Positions 48,721 to 62,570 of a stretch of 64,000 nt of DNA are shown here, in pieces. Under the pieces are notes generated by a model. That model made no database searches and was not told the origin of the DNA. It was given only the letters and a program-made list of their open reading frames with translations. A program made the translations under genes and the position numbers. The first letter of the stretch is position 1. Each line of letters starts with the position of its first letter. The stretch is from Tolypeutes matacus (taxonomy: Eukaryota; Chordata; Mammalia; Cingulata; Chlamyphoridae): positions 66,247,948-66,311,947 of the forward strand of contig JAKSZT010053887.1 in NCBI GenBank assembly GCA_026826555.1. Direction: 5' to 3'.

Positions 48721-49738
48721 AGCATTTTGAAAACCTTTTTTAAAGTTTTGAATGGCTTGTAATTAAAAAGTCTAGTCTTTTTCATTAATGGTTACTGGAT
48801 TTTTATCTTGTCTCTTTGGATTGGCCATCATATCCTATTTCGTTGTTTGTTTACTAATCATTTGTGGCACACTGTACATTTTAATATTTTAAAGAGTTCT
48901 CTCTGGGATTTACTCCCTGAGTTACCCTGAGCTGGTAAGTTTGTACCAGCTACTGTTATGACAAAGACTTCCATGAGTACCAGGAGCTAACAAAAGCAAA
49001 CAAACCAATGCACAAAAAAACACATTTCACAGCCTTGGCAAAGTAACTTTGCATTAGCTCTCCTTCAGAGTTTAGCCTTTCTATCAAAAATATCAGCCAT
49101 GGTGAATGTAAAGTGCAGCATCCTCTCCTTCTTTCCTGGGTTGTGTCTTGTCCTGAGTTTTTGCTTGCTCCTGGTTTTAGGAATCCCTCCATTTATAGGA
49201 ATTCAAATTACCCTCTACTCCCTATGAAATAGACTTCTCCCTACCCCTCGTGCTCTATCATTTGATTTTAAGCAGGTAATCCTTAGCCCAAATCCACTTT
49301 TACATGTTTCTTTCACTGCTGCTTCTTCCTGCATGCCAAGGTTTGGCAGGCAAGTCAGAGAGTAGTGTCCTGGTTCAGTCCTTCAGGCTACCACTCACTA
49401 AATTGGCATTGACATTCAAGCACAGCAGTATGCACATAAAAGGGTAGGAACTCTGCTCCTTCCATAAAAGAATAGGAACTCACAATTGGTGCATAGGCAT
49501 CCACACTGCTGGGGAAGGAGCAGGGAATGGGCCAGCAAGTGTACCATGAGCTTTTCCTACCATTATTTAACACTGCTTTCTCTTGATTAACACCCTCACA
49601 GTTACTGCAACCCTATATCTATTTTCTGGAGTGCTGAGGAAGATGGTTATATCAATTTTTGCTAGTTACTTTAAGATTCTGTGGAAGAATGGCACCCTGG
49701 GGTTTCTTATGCCATTGTGTTGGTCTACTGGAAGAAAA

Positions 49739-52700
49739 GTCATATTTTTAATGACTGTGGAAGGTGAATAATATAACTATTATATATTAACAATTATGAT
49801 TGTATCATAATCATCACAAATTCCAACTATATCATGTTCTCTTCCAAATAGTCAATTGAACTGTGAGACACTTAGGTTTGTAAGAATACATAACCAATAC
49901 ACAAATGTGTTGTTTAAATATTTGTGCAAACACATTAAATAAGAATTCAGAACATGTGTATAAACTAGGTGGGATGGTTAATTGAAGTACCAGCTTGAGT
50001 GATAGCTGACTGACTAGAAATATTTGCCTACATCTTTGTTATTTTTTCCCACAATTTAATCAAGTGAAAAACATGTATTTTTTTGTTGTTGTTGTTTGTT
50101 TGTTTGTATATTACTTGCAAGAATGTGGTAGAATTCTTACAGGTGAGAAAAGTGATATATTTTGACAATACATGGAATTTGTATGTGGGGAAATCTCAAA
50201 AAATTAGGGAATTATTTATAAAACTTATAAATCTCATTGTATAAAGTTCAAAATAACATGGAAGTGTAAGTATTAAATCTGCAACTATTTATATATGGAC
50301 ATCGGATTAAGGCACATTGCTTCATGCATGAAAAATAATGATTTCTCTTGACATATGTATTAGGTAATATATACTGCCAATTTCAATGCAATATCCTTAT
50401 TGTTTCATTTGAATTGATTTAAAACATAAATAATCCCACTTCTTCCCCCCAAAAATTAAGTTTCACTCAACCTTGTAGTTTAAAAAATATAAAAGTGAGT
50501 TAAGCCCTGACCATCATATTATACCATGTTCTAATCTCCTAATTAAGAAAAAATAGATGTGGACTGATTTTTAAGTTATTTGAATATCCATGCTGATGTT
50601 TATTTTGCTAGGTTAGTTGAAGTAGGAAGAGTATAGTGGAATATGTATGCACGTAACTAACATATAGAAAATACATGAGAACTGACTGATATGGTAGGGA
50701 GTAATAAGTATTCACTCCTGCTTGAATGGACAGATGGCTATTAAAGCTGTTGTTAAATCTACCCACTCTTTTCTCTTTGGGACTCAGGCCATACTCATAT
50801 CAAGAAAGAGTTTAGGTGACTTGGTAGCAAAAAGACCAAGAAAAAATAAATTTTAATTTATTTTTCAACATCTATAATAAGGTACAGTACGAGAAATACT
50901 ACTAAAGTTCATTAAGTTCAGGGTAACAAGCGGGAATAGACATTGAGAAACAAGTCTAAGGAATTGCAATTGGTGATTGGTCCTGATTAATGCATTAATC
51001 AGATCTTGATGAACTTCAGTGACCAATTTCACTGCTTTTCTACCTAGTATTTACATAAAGTGGGATTATGAATTTGGGAACAGAAATATCTGAGAGAAAC
51101 CATAAAATTTTAAAACTCTGGTCTCCTGGGACACTCTAAAGTACCACCTAATCTAAGACTTCAGGAAATAAACATGAAGATATGAAGAGCTACTTAATTA
51201 TGATAAGCCCAGGTAATTTAGAGAAGCATGACCCCAGGCACTCCAAGTGATGGCCCCAGGCTAATGCAGGGAACACAAACAATGGGCAAAATATCCTTAT
51301 TAACCAAAGCAATTAAAAGTAGCATCACAACAGGCAGGGAACTAGCAATCACCAAAGTTTGGGTGTACCTAAGTACAAAAGACTTGACATTTACTAGCAG
51401 CATACCAAACTTTTGTGAAAGTCATAATATTCCAAAAATACCAAGCCTACAAATGAGAGTCTTTGGCTGATTCTCAAGTATATAGGATACACAAAACACC
51501 AATACCAGAGGAAAAATGTATTGAAGAAGTAGTCCATCCTTGGAGAGACAAGCTGAAAAGATCCTTTAAAAAAAAGCAGAAGCTGTGATAGCTAGAACAA
51601 AGAAAAATTTGGCCACCAAGATCGTAATTCTGTGAAAGAATTCTTTTATTCATTCATTAAAAGAAAAAAAAACACTTTTAACTGTTCAATATCTGTCAAA
51701 CACTGTTTATATGCTGGAGATATACTAGTGACAAAAGAAATAAGATCCCTGCCCTTATCGATTCTTCAGTCTAATATGGAATATAAAAAATAAACAGTTG
51801 CAACTCACCTTGCAGTGCAACCATGGTCCATGCCTCGGACGGTGTACTTTTCTCATTTTCATGTTTCTTAATAAATGATCTACTTCCTTGGAAAATAAAC
51901 AAAAAAACACACACACAAACAAAAGATCAAATATAGAATTAATGAGAAATTCTGTTTCGTGAAAGAAACACACAGGAGACTGTGGAGGAGAAGTTTTATA
52001 ACTGACCTCATTTAATAGGATCAAGAAAGGACTCGCTCAGATGCTGATATTTAATTTGAATGTTGAAAACAGGGCAGCCACATGAAGAAAGTAAGACCAG
52101 AAGGTCAGGACATAAAGATTTTTTTTATTTTATAAGTAAACATAAGTACTGTGCTAAAAGATTTTATTACTCATGCATTTGGAATCCTCATTATTATGTA
52201 TTGTATGTATTTACTAAAATCACCTGAATTTATTAGATTTTTGAAAATTCACAAACTCTAAAACAAACTTTACAACATTATAACTCTAAAAACAAAGTTT
52301 AAATTGTCAACTCAAACTAAGTGGAAGTGATTATATAGGATAAGCACTTTCCTGAATTTTATTTGAAAAGTTACAAAGTATGCCCATTATGAAATAGCAA
52401 TGGATTTTAATTAGCAAAGTTTTGAGATCACAAAATGCTTATTTTTGTCAACTTTACACAATCACTTTCTATTGATTTTTCATTGTTTTAATAATGACTT
52501 CTTTTTTTCCTTTTTTCTTTTTCTGTTTTTATGAAATCAAACATTTGACATCCATATCTTAGAATCAATTTGGATCATAGTCCTGTATTAACTGAATCCA
52601 ACTTTCCTATACCTCTGATAGGAATTTTGGACTTTTCCCTCAGGACAAAAAAAAAAAAAAAAGGAAAACCACAGAAATACAGTAAAAAGTTGTATGCTTC

Positions 52701-53872
52701 TTTAGGAAATATGCATATCCTAGGAAGCCCCTTCATGGGCCTGCAGACTGCAAAATAATTAACATTTGCCTAAAAGATATATTAGGATAGAAAAACTGGA
52801 GTGGGCCGCTGTGGGCATTTCTCATGAAAGTACTGATACATATGAAACCATTTCTCATCTACAAATCATTTTTCTACTATTTGGTCACCCCAAAGTCTGA
52901 GGCAAACTTATAAAAATGGATGATAATACCAATAAAACCTGCCTGAAAGATATCAGTACCCTATAAGTTGAAAATCTAAAAATTGATGGAAGTTTGACTG
53001 GAAAACAAGCTGAAGGAAAGAACAATTTGGATTATTGTGTTTAGATAAAACCTGAAATTATATGTTCTGTTCAAAGTGGATTAAAAGTAAATGACATTTT
53101 AAGATGCTTTCAAGGGAAAGAACCACTTCTGGGGAAAAAAGGGGTGGGGCTCTAGTATATGGAAAGAAAATCTAGAATTAAGGCAATTGATGTGGAAATG
53201 AAGTAACAAGTAAATGTGAGATACACACTCCCACCAACGGGTGAATGGAACATAATATTTCTAAATTCTTAAATATATGTCATTGTCTTTATTTAGGCCT
53301 CACTCTATGGATGCAAAAACATTATCTCTTTAAATGCAACATCTTCTTTCTAGCTAAGAATTTTTCTTGTGATAATTCAGATGTCAGTCTGTGTTGTTTC
53401 CTGTAGTTTACTATGATTAGTTTATTGTTTATTACTTTTGAAATATTTTAGGATTTTATCTTTATTCTTGTAACTTGAAATTTCTAATGATATGTATGTA
53501 GCTATATCTAGATCTATCTATACTCATCTTAATCAATACTCAGTTGGTCTTTTATGTCTTAATATTTCATCTTCCTCTACTTCTAGGATGTTTTCTTCTA
53601 TCACATTTTAAGTTGGTGTGTTTTTTCCATTGTGTATATCTCTCCTTTTAAAAGTCTTGTTAATATAGTGTTAAACTATTTAGCTTTATGTCCCATGTCT
53701 TTTGATTTTTCTAACATTTTAATTTCAGAATAAAATTCTAGGAGATAGAGTTTTTTTCTTCCACATCATTTTAGATTTTAGCTATTATTTTCACAATCAT
53801 ATATATAATTTTTTAATTTCCAAGATGTACTTGCCAAGATGTCTTTCATTTTATTTGAATGATTCTTTTTTT
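49739..53872. other. AT-rich unique sequence, no gene seen
   Basis: A GTT/GTTT run is at about 50082-50107. The 80-codon frame at 51228-51470 has an antisense partner and no recognised similarity. An L2-like piece is listed separately. The part at 53300-53790 may be an extremely old antisense L1/HAL1 segment, but I cannot support it. Confidence 0.5.
51640..51800. repeat. L2-like fragment
   Basis: 'ttcattcattaaaag', 'aatatctgtcaaacactgtttatatgctggagatatactagtgacaaaagaaataagatccctgcccttat' follows the L2 3'-region order (ctactatgtgccaggcactgtt...ctggggatacagcagtgaacaa...tccctgccctca). Confidence 0.6.
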
Positions 53873-53886
53873 CATAAAAGACAATT

Positions 53887-54660
53887 TTTAAATCATTTTT
53901 TATTAGAGAAGTTGTGTGTTTACACAACAATAATGCATAAAATACAGTATTCCCATATATCACCCTACCACCAATACCTTGCATTGGTGTGGAACATTTG
54001 TTACAATTGATGACAGAAGATTTTTATAATTTTACTATTAATTAAAGTCCATGGTTTAACTTAAGGTTCACTGTTTGTATAGTGTAGCTCCTTGTATTTT
54101 TAAAAATATTTGTTCTGTTACCATATATAAAATCTAACCTTTTTCCATTTAATCAGATTCAGGTATATACTTCAGTGCTAACTGCATTAACAATGTTGTG
54201 CTACCATCACCATCATCCATTACTAGAATGTTTCCACCATTCCAAATTGGAAACCTGTACATTTTAAGCCTTTACTTCCCATTCCCTATTCCCACCCCAT
54301 CCAATATCCCCTGGTAATCTATATTGTAGACTATGACTCAATGATTTTGCTTATTCTCATTGTTTCAATTCAGTGAAATCACAAAATATTTATCCTTTTT
54401 TGTCTGACTCATTTTACTCAGTAAGATGTCTTCATTTCTTTTTATAGCTGAATAATATTCCATTGTATGTATATACCATATTTTATTTTCCACTCATCAG
54501 TTGATGGATATTTGGACTGCTTTCATCTTTTGGCAACTGTGAATAATGCTGCTATGAACATCTGTATGAAAATATCTTTTAGTCCCTGCTTTCAATTCTT
54601 TTGGGCTTGCTGAGTCATATGGTAGCTATATATTTAGCTTTCTGAGAAATCACCAAACTG
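53887..54660 (-). mobile_element. 5'-truncated L1 with 14-bp TSD
   Basis: This is antisense L1 3' UTR plus the end of ORF2 ('tttatagctgaataatattccattgtatg', 'tcagttgatggatatttgg', 'tttcaattcttttgg'). The direct repeats cataaaagacaatt (53873-53886) and cataacagacaatt (54661-54674) match at 13 of 14 positions and define both ends. At 774 bp it is a typical short L1 insertion. It is the same 3' UTR family as the reverse L1 at 19566. Confidence 0.85.
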
Positions 54661-54674
54661 CATAACAGACAATT

Positions 54675-56934
54675 CTTGACTAATACACTTAAAATTATTA
54701 AATATCTTGGAGACTCTAATTTAAAAGTCATCTTTTCCCTGAATTATACTTTTTTTCTGGCACCAATATTTAAGTTTGTTCATGAGCTGACTAGACCATA
54801 AAGGCTAGTCCAAGTTTTGCTGTATTTCAAGTAGTAATTAATGCAAAGGAGGCATACAAGGTCAATGATAAGTGGTTAATACTAGTCTTCCTTGAGGAGC
54901 ATCTCATGGGGGTGGACCTAATGTATGGAGGGCCCAGCAAGCTGTTCTCCATGAAGACTCTAGTTACAGGGGTCCAGAACTATGGGCTTGGAATTGGGGA
55001 AGCATCATTTCACATCACCCACACCTAACATTTAAACTACTTTCTTGCTATGCCATCAGATCCATTGGCCATTTATAATTTATTTCAGTTCTTTATAAGC
55101 TGTTGATTTTCTTCATATTCCATGATTTGCCAATAATATTTATAAATATTTAAGTTGAATAATATATGTAGTTATAGTAAGTTTGCCCTGTAGGTTTGTA
55201 ATTCCCTTTCTCAAACAGGTGTATTTCTGCAATAGAAGGGTTAACTCTTGTTTCTATGTCACGGGGGGTCAGGGGGTGCAACATTATCATGCAATTTCCT
55301 TTCAGGGGCAGCTCCCTATTCACAACACCCCACCACCACCACCACCTATCCCTGCTCCATGATGTTTTTAATGGTGTGCAGTTAACACATTCTCTATTCA
55401 GTTTCTTCTCAGGCATCTAAATACCAGCAAGGATCTTAGATTGTCTAAGAAATTTCACTTGTTCCTACAAGTTGCTCCTATGAGTGAGAGGGCGTGGAAT
55501 TGGAGGAAATACATAGGTCATCTATTTGTCTTGACAGTCTTCTCACTGCTCTAATTACTATGCATGCCATTCACTCTTCCTCTCCACCTCTGGCAAGCCT
55601 TACCTGTGATTCAGCTTTCTATTGCACAGGATCTACACTCTGATTTCCTCTGCTCGGTATTCATTGATATAGCCACCTTTGTGTTCCACCTAGCAGGAAT
55701 TCAGCAAATTTCTATGTTTCTTCTGATGCCAGTTCTTCTACATTTACAGAGTTTTTTTGTGGAATTTATCTTCTTTTGGTACAACTTATGTTAATAGAAT
55801 TTCAAGAAGTAAATTCATGTGTTCTGCTTACTATCTTTAGCTGGAAGTTATTTTTTTCACCAATTTAACAATCACCTATTTATTATAGATTTTTTCTACT
55901 CATCTACTTTGAATATAAAAATACCAGAGAACTATAACATAACTTTTACTGGCCCTTGAAAAATAAGATTAATTAATAGAGAGCTCACTTATACAAAGGG
56001 AAAGGAAGGACTTGTCAAGTTAAAATAAGGAGGAAGAATATATATATATATTTCTCTTTCTTTTATTATTTTCATTATTTCCTCCATCTCAATCTAAAAA
56101 AAAGAAGTTTTTTTCCTTCCTTCAGAAGGAAACATCAACTAAAATAAATTTTATTATATAGGCATTAACTTCAATTAATAGTTGATTTTGTCTTAATGCT
56201 TAAAAGAAATTAGAAAATAGCATAATATAATAGAAAGGAACATCTAGGGTATTTTCCAACATCCTATTAGTGATCTTTTATTTCCAACTCTTGTGAATAA
56301 ACTCTCAGAATTAAAGGATAAGTTTGTCTTTTCCAGTGAGCTGACATATTTCTAAGGAAGAGTAGGCCCTAACTTATCACCCATGCCCTACTTTTTTTTT
56401 TTTTTACAATAAATAAAAACCCTTTGAATGTTTCTTTCTTGTTCCCATCACAATGAATGTGCCTAATTTGAGAGAATGTTTCATAAACTCTTATTTTGGA
56501 GGAAGACAAATTTCAGATTAACATGAAATAATACTATTTACATCAGAATAACAATTTCACTTGACTAACAAATTAAAAGGAAATTAATTTTAATGGATTA
56601 CCTTATAATAACAGGTTACCACAAATATTTTAGATGGGTAATCTCATGTATTATGGCAAATATATAACTACAATCATTTGGCATATATTAAAGCAATCAA
56701 TTTAATATATTTTTCAGCATAATTTACATGAAAGATTTATTTATAAGCACAATATTTAGAGATTCTCTGCCACTATATCTGTCTCTGGTTGAAGCTCTAC
56801 CCTCATATATTTATCCTTCAAATTTTATTTTAAATGACAAGTTCTCCATGAAGATATTCTTAAAATTTCACCCAGAAGTGAGGTTCTTCACCTTGAAACC
56901 CATAGTATTTTTTTAAATCTTTTTTTAAAATATA
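54675..56934. other. AT-rich unique sequence, no gene seen
   Basis: It contains a T run at about 56393-56405 and one copy of the 60-bp duplicated block (56821-56880). Open frames up to 88 codons (55150-55416 minus) are not recognisable. Confidence 0.5.
56821..56880 (+). repeat. 60-bp block duplicated at 62571-62630
   Basis: 58 of 60 bases are identical between the copies. They are in the same orientation, and the flanks are unrelated on both sides. It does not look like a known repeat tail and has no poly-A. Confidence 0.95.
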
Positions 56935-57190
56935 TTTTTTATTTTTTTAAAAGACACTTAGATTACATAAATGTTACAGAAAAAATATAGGGGATCCCCT
57001 ATTCCCCTCTCCCTACTCCTCTCTCATTTCCCCACATTAACAACATCCTTCATTAGTGTGGTACATTTATTAAAATTGATGAACACATTTTGGAGCATTG
57101 CCACAAAGCATGGATTATAGTTTACATTGTTGTTTACACTCTCTCCCACACAATTTTGTAAGTTATGGCAAGACATATTATGGCTGTACT
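56935..57190 (-). repeat. 3' tail of lineage-specific repeat 'X', antisense
   Basis: T-rich start, then 'agacacttagattacataaatgttacag', 'cattagtgtggtacatttattaaaattgatgaa' and 'gcatggattatagtttacattg'. I recognise this as the antisense 3' end of the repeat whose inner part is at 7255-8790. The link rests on memory of that family. Confidence 0.45.
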
Positions 57191-57500
57191 TATGAACCTT
57201 TACTTTTGAAACTGAAACTGAGCTTAGAATTATAGAGTACCTAAAAGTTACCTCCTGAGAGCCTCCTTGTTGCTCAAATGTGGCCTTCTCTTTAAGCTGA
57301 ACTCAACATATAAATGTGTTTCCTTCCCCCTAGCATGGACATGACTCTCAGGGATGAGCATAGAGGGATTACTACCAAGCACAAAAGAGCAATGCAATTG
57401 GAAAAAGATCTTAACCAAAAAGGGGGGAAAGGTAAAGATAAATGAGTTTTTATGGTTAAGAGACTTCAAAGTGAGTCAAGAGGTCATTCCAGAGCCCATT
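57191..57500 (+). repeat. Inner block of repeat 'X', inverted relative to its tail
   Basis: The complement of this block aligns along its whole length with 7550-7860. Shared motifs include 'gagcctccttgttgctcaaatgtggcc', 'gcaatgcaattggaaaaagat' and 'aaatgagttt...atggttaagagactt'. It is in the opposite orientation to the adjacent tail, which suggests 5' inversion during insertion (twin priming). Confidence 0.7.
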
Positions 57501-57517
57501 GTATTTTTATCTGCCCT

Positions 57518-58135
57518 GTGTCTGGAAGGGACCCCCTCCTTTCCTGTAAGAAAACCCTGCTAATTCCTTTGCAAGGATGGGTCTTGCATAAGAAGTGGTG
57601 CTAGATCCTACCCACCTGTATCCTGTCTTTTTCTACTCATAACCTACTAAGGAAACAAACAATCAAGATAAAGCATGGCTTAAAGCTGTGGTCAGTAGCT
57701 GACTGCAAAACTTAGTCAGCAATAAACTGGGACTTTCCAGCTTTTAGTGCAAACTCAGTACCATAGTTAAGTGAACTTAGCTAAACCTTAGCTCATTACA
57801 GTAGTAAATTATCCTCCTCTGGATGGGATTTAGACACCATTTTCAGTAAATGCAATGTACGGTCAAGTATGTTAGAGCATGTTGGAGCAGTTAAAATACC
57901 ACCTGAAAAAAACTCCTACCTGTCATTCTTTCCTCCCAAACCACAACATCCCTCCATAATACAAACCAATATAATGCTACTACTCCCGTTGCTCCAGGAG
58001 GCAGGTGTGAAACTTACTCCATGGCCTAGTCTGGCTTAATAAAGCTTTTCCCCTTGACTGATCAACCTTGGAGTAGACTTCTATTCTCTGTGCCAGGCAA
58101 AAGAACCAGGGAATCTGTAAGGGTCCACTCCATCA
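57518..58135 (+). mobile_element. Possible ERV1-like solo LTR
   Basis: This block is of different composition from its surroundings. It begins near (g)tgtctggaaggga and carries AATAAA at 58038-58043 followed by 'gcttttccccttgactgatc'. It ends '...tctgtaagggtccactccatca'. The layout of a poly-A signal followed by about 90 bp of U5-like sequence is typical of gammaretrovirus-like LTRs. The 4-bp ccct on both sides (57514-57517, 58136-58139) could be its TSD. No TATA box or viral genes are seen. Confidence 0.4.
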
Positions 58136-61100
58136 CCCTTATATAATTCTTCCTATTAGTAGAGTTGTTTTTGTACTTAAGAAAAAACTTCTTTTTCAGT
58201 AAAGATTGTTCTTATTTCCTATATTACAAAATATCAACTATAGTACTGTACATATTATAATCATAAAATAAATCATAATTAAAATATATGCTTGTGAAGT
58301 TGAAAAAAATTGAACATTAAGTTTCTTTCCATAGCCAATAAATATACAAGGATTAAACTGGTTAGGTTGGTTGACTTAAAAAAATTATTGTCCACATTAA
58401 AAACATCCTCTCTGTATAGGATATATAATACACACTTATATATAAAAAAAAAAAATACTGTAAAACTAATGTTTAAAATTGCTTTTAGAAAATATATTTT
58501 CTATTCATACCATAGTGGTTACATTTAGAACTATAGAGTGAATTAATTATGTACCCTTAGTTAAGAGCAGATTTTGAGATGTTGTTTTGGTTTCTTTGTA
58601 CAGAATCTTTTATTCCCTTGTTTTTGATTTAAATCCATGGAGTCTTACCCCTGCTTGGAATATTCAACTTTATTCTCCTGCCTCTCTGGGCAGTGCAGAT
58701 TAGATTGTGAATCTATTTTGAGTTATGGATGACTTTGATAATCTAATCAATTTTATGAATCTATTGTCCTCTAAATTTGAATTTACTTTCTCGGTGTCCA
58801 AAAAATGAGCTCCCTAACTTATTTTATGTTTCTTCCTGATCTCTTTGAATTCTGCCCTTGTCTGGCATTAGCATTATATGGTACCCTAACAATAAAGTTA
58901 GTTTTTCATAGGGTTGATACCAATCCATTCACTATACAGAATTTTTCAAATTAGAACTTGAGAAAGAATTTGTACTAAGTGAAACCAAGTCAAGATGGCA
59001 AAATGAAATGACAAGGTTGCTGCTGATGTTATGTTTCCCCTGTGTATTGACATAGTTTCTTGAGCAAAGCTATAGCCTGGACTCCATATCTTACCTATTT
59101 CTATGTATCTCATCTGAAACCTGAGTTTCTGCCCTCAGCTTCACTTGAGTTTTGGCAAATATGAATATGGAATCCTATTATAATTCAATATAATGCAATA
59201 GGTAAGACACTCAAGATTTAGGCTCTGAGTTTTAGCAGCAACAACATCTAGCACTTCATACCAAGGAATGTTGAGGAATTTTATTTAGAATTTTAAAAAA
59301 CACGTTATAAAGAACAAGTAATTAGTGATAAGAGTTTTCATTGAGGACATACAAACATAATTGTTCAGAGATATAGTCATTATGATGTTGTTTATTCCAT
59401 TATTTTTTTCTCCAAAGGACAGAAATTTCTCTGAAGGCAGAAATTCCAGAGAAAAAGATGTTTAAAAATACAGACAATGTTTTTAAATAGACATAGTAAA
59501 GATAATTTTATAAAAGTTTTACTTGGGGGGAAATGATGAGACTCTATCTTAAAAGTCACTTTCAATCTGATGATTTCACTTCTGGTCAAGGTTTACAAAT
59601 TCCATTATGTAGCCTTGTGCATAAATTATGCAGTGTAGAATTTCTAGCCTTTATAAACATATGTATTTTATTTAGGAGTATGAGGATGAGTCATTCTTTA
59701 ATTACAGCTGGATGCTTTCTATAATAAGATGAGCTATGGATGAACTGTTACTACCTAATGCGGGAGAGGATGGGAGGAACAATGAATAAAACCTAAAATG
59801 CTTTTGACTGTGCAAAATGTTTCGGTACTGCAGATTTTTAGCATTTTTAGATTTAGCATTCACAGATTCAACTAGTCGCGAGTCAGCTTAAGGAACCATA
59901 TAGTAGTTTCTCATTTTACTGAGGTATGAAATTGGGGGATTGGAATAAAGGTAGAATCTATAGCAGGGGTAGAATTGATTGAAATTAGCAATAGGTTCAG
60001 CATCGAGCCAATTCTTTTTGGTACCTACTCAGTATGATTGCATGTTTTCTTTTAAGTAAGGGGAAATTACATGGTATCCTGGGATTCAAATATTTGAGGA
60101 TGTGAGATTCTCAGACATGTCCATAAACATAGGAGTCTTTTATATTTGCATCATCTTTTCTAAATTCAGTATATGAGGGGAAATAATAAAGCCAAATTGG
60201 AAAAGACTGATATAAGAGGAACCAAAAAGATATCTAGCATCATCTATCAATTCTATATTTTAGTGAGTGTTGTGAAGCAAAGCATTAAATTGTGTGGGAA
60301 TTCTCTCTGTCTTTGTTTTCCATATGTTTCTTATGATGAAGAAGAAACTCTCCCTCTGATGTAAAGATAAATTGAGAGAGAAAAAAAGCAGAGTTAAGGA
60401 ATAATAGATTTATTTTAAAGGACTGAAAAAGAAAGAAACATATTACATAATGAAGTGAGAATGTAAATTCTGTTCATATTAATTATTTGGAATAATAGAA
60501 GCAGCTACAGGATATTGAACATACAATATATGTTAGGTATGGTGCAATCTAATGAGATAGATAGATGTGTGACGTTTTTAAATATAGTCTTTCATGAAAA
60601 ATAAGAAAAAATACCAAGAAGTCTCAAATCAAAGATGAATTAATGGCAAATATTAAGATGGTAATAAGGAATAAGAAGGTGCTGTTTCAATTAAATAAGA
60701 TTACTATTTTTAAAAGGCTAAAATGAGAATAAGAAAATGAAAATCACAACAACCAATTAAAAATTTCACTGACACATTAATTCATTCTTGCTGATTCAAA
60801 AAATGCAATCATTCCTCAACACATGTCAGCAATGTGTTAGATAATAGGAGTAAAGGAATGTGCTTAAAGTCTATTTGAGATAAAAAGATCGCATCAGTAA
60901 TAAATAAGGGTGTTAATGGTTACAAGAGAGAATATTTATTTTGTTTCGGTAGCTCTGATCTGGGACAATCAAGGATATAATTTGACGGGCCAACTAACTC
61001 CCTTTCATAGCTGACAGTATTGTGACTTGATATTGCTTCTGAAGTTAAAAAGCTAATTGGTGGCAGAAAAAGTATTTGGGTTCAAGAATACAGTTTGACT

Positions 61101-61311
61101 TACATTCTCTGAGAATTGCTATTTTAAAAATTATGTCATTTTGGGAGGCTTGATTAAACATATCAGTGTAGATTGTTCATTGATCAGACTGCTCTACAAT
61201 ATAGAGTTATAAAATATCTGCCTCTAGCTAAATTGCTTTTCCTAGTAAATGTCTTGAATCATTTTGAGTCAGGCAAAGTTATGTAGAAAGTATCACCATA
61301 AATCACTTCTA

Positions 61312-61400
61312 GCATACTTTAAACTTTGTGCTCTCTATCAGAATCACTTGCCCACTCTTAAGGAATTTATTGCCCCAGTCTCCATCTACTGGCTGTGTTT
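61312..61400. repeat. Possible MER5-like fragment
   Basis: 'tactttaaactttgtgctctctatcagaatcacttg', then 'gccccagtctcc', recalls the MER5A end (ctcaaactttagtgtgcatcagaatcacctgg...gccccacccc). Weak. Confidence 0.3.
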
Positions 61401-61799
61401 CTATTTGATATGGCATTTGAGCAGATGAATTCTATTACAGAAGAATAACCATTAATTGATTGACAACTATGAACAAGGCAATGTGGTGTTAACTTCACAT
61501 ACCAGCTTGCCTTCTACCTTCAGATCCTAAAGGTGTCAGCTGTTATCCTGTAGAGATTGATAGAGAAATGGCTTTTGGAGAGTTCCACAACAAGGAACCT
61601 ACAAAGAACTAATATTGAAACAAGATTTGTGGAAAAGATTGAAAAAACCAGCCCTTCGCAAAATGGAGAAAACATCATTAAAGAGGGCCAAATTAAGTTT
61701 AAGATGAGTACAAAGAAAACATCAATATGATAATAAAAAGAATATATTGTCCTTGTGAAAAAGGAATATTATTTTTAAGGGTTGGTTTTAAGGACTGAG

Positions 61800-61980
61800 T
61801 AGTAAATAATTAACCTATCCTCAGCAAATATATTTGAGTGCCTACTGCCATGCTAGCAGATGCTAGCTGCTGGCGATACTATGGGGCAAAAATTGTGTTG
61901 AAGGTTCATAGGAGGATCAGGAGAAGTAAATGAACAATTGTAATAAAAGGAGGTAAAAGCTATAAAGGAGAATCTTCTTT
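61800..61980. repeat. L2-like fragment
   Basis: 'cctcagcaaatatatttgagtgcctactgccatgc...gctggcgatactatggggcaaaa' follows the L2 3'-region motif, diverged. Confidence 0.45.
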
Positions 61981-62570
61981 GCCTAGACACAATGTTTTGC
62001 CACAACAATTCACATAAACTACTGGATTCTTCAGGCAGTTATACCACCCTGAAAGAAGTGATGTCTAGCCTGAGACTTGAGCATGGGTAGCATCTACATA
62101 TTTGAAAGCCAGAGATCATTCTTTTAATCTGATGAAACAGTATGTATGAAGATGCTGGGGTGAGAAATCAAAAGGAATTCAGAGAACTAAAAAAATTATT
62201 TTTATATCTGGTTAGATCATACCATTTGAGGGAAGGAGTAGCAAAACTGTTATTTAATTTGGTTTATATTTTAGCTGTAAATATGTTTTAGCTATAAATT
62301 ATTTTAAGCACTTAAATCTGATAATCATTTTGAGCAAATCTAATTTGTTCAATTCTCATTTTCATCATTTATGAATATTCTGGTATATATGACTCTATTA
62401 CAAATGACATTATCCAAAGGACAATGAAGAACACTTGAAGGGTTTTTATGAAGTACATATCCTAATTTCTTCATTTTGGAGCACTTTGGTTGCAAGGTGG
62501 ATAATAAATTAGAACTGAACAAGAATAGATTGGTGGGGGGAGGGGGGCAGTTAGAAAGCTCAATAGAAGA

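Larger units (their letters stand above)
43085..49738 (-). mobile_element. Near-full-length L1, decayed
   Basis: On the minus strand it has a 5' UTR (about 49738-48760), ORF1 (about 48720-47960), a linker, ORF2 (47471 to about 44160 and beyond), and a 3' UTR ending near 43085 without a clear poly-A. The total is about 6.65 kb, close to full L1 length. The 5' terminus is recognised from the complement of 'gccattgtgttggtctact' near 49711-49730. A hAT-like element sits in it at 43946-44150. Microsatellite-like expansions (T run at 45874-45897, TA/TG at 46745-46850) lie in ORF2. It cannot be active. Confidence 0.8.

Noticed and set aside
51218..51470. Paired 61- and 80-codon frames on opposite strands
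   Set aside because: No domain, no neighbours, likely chance.
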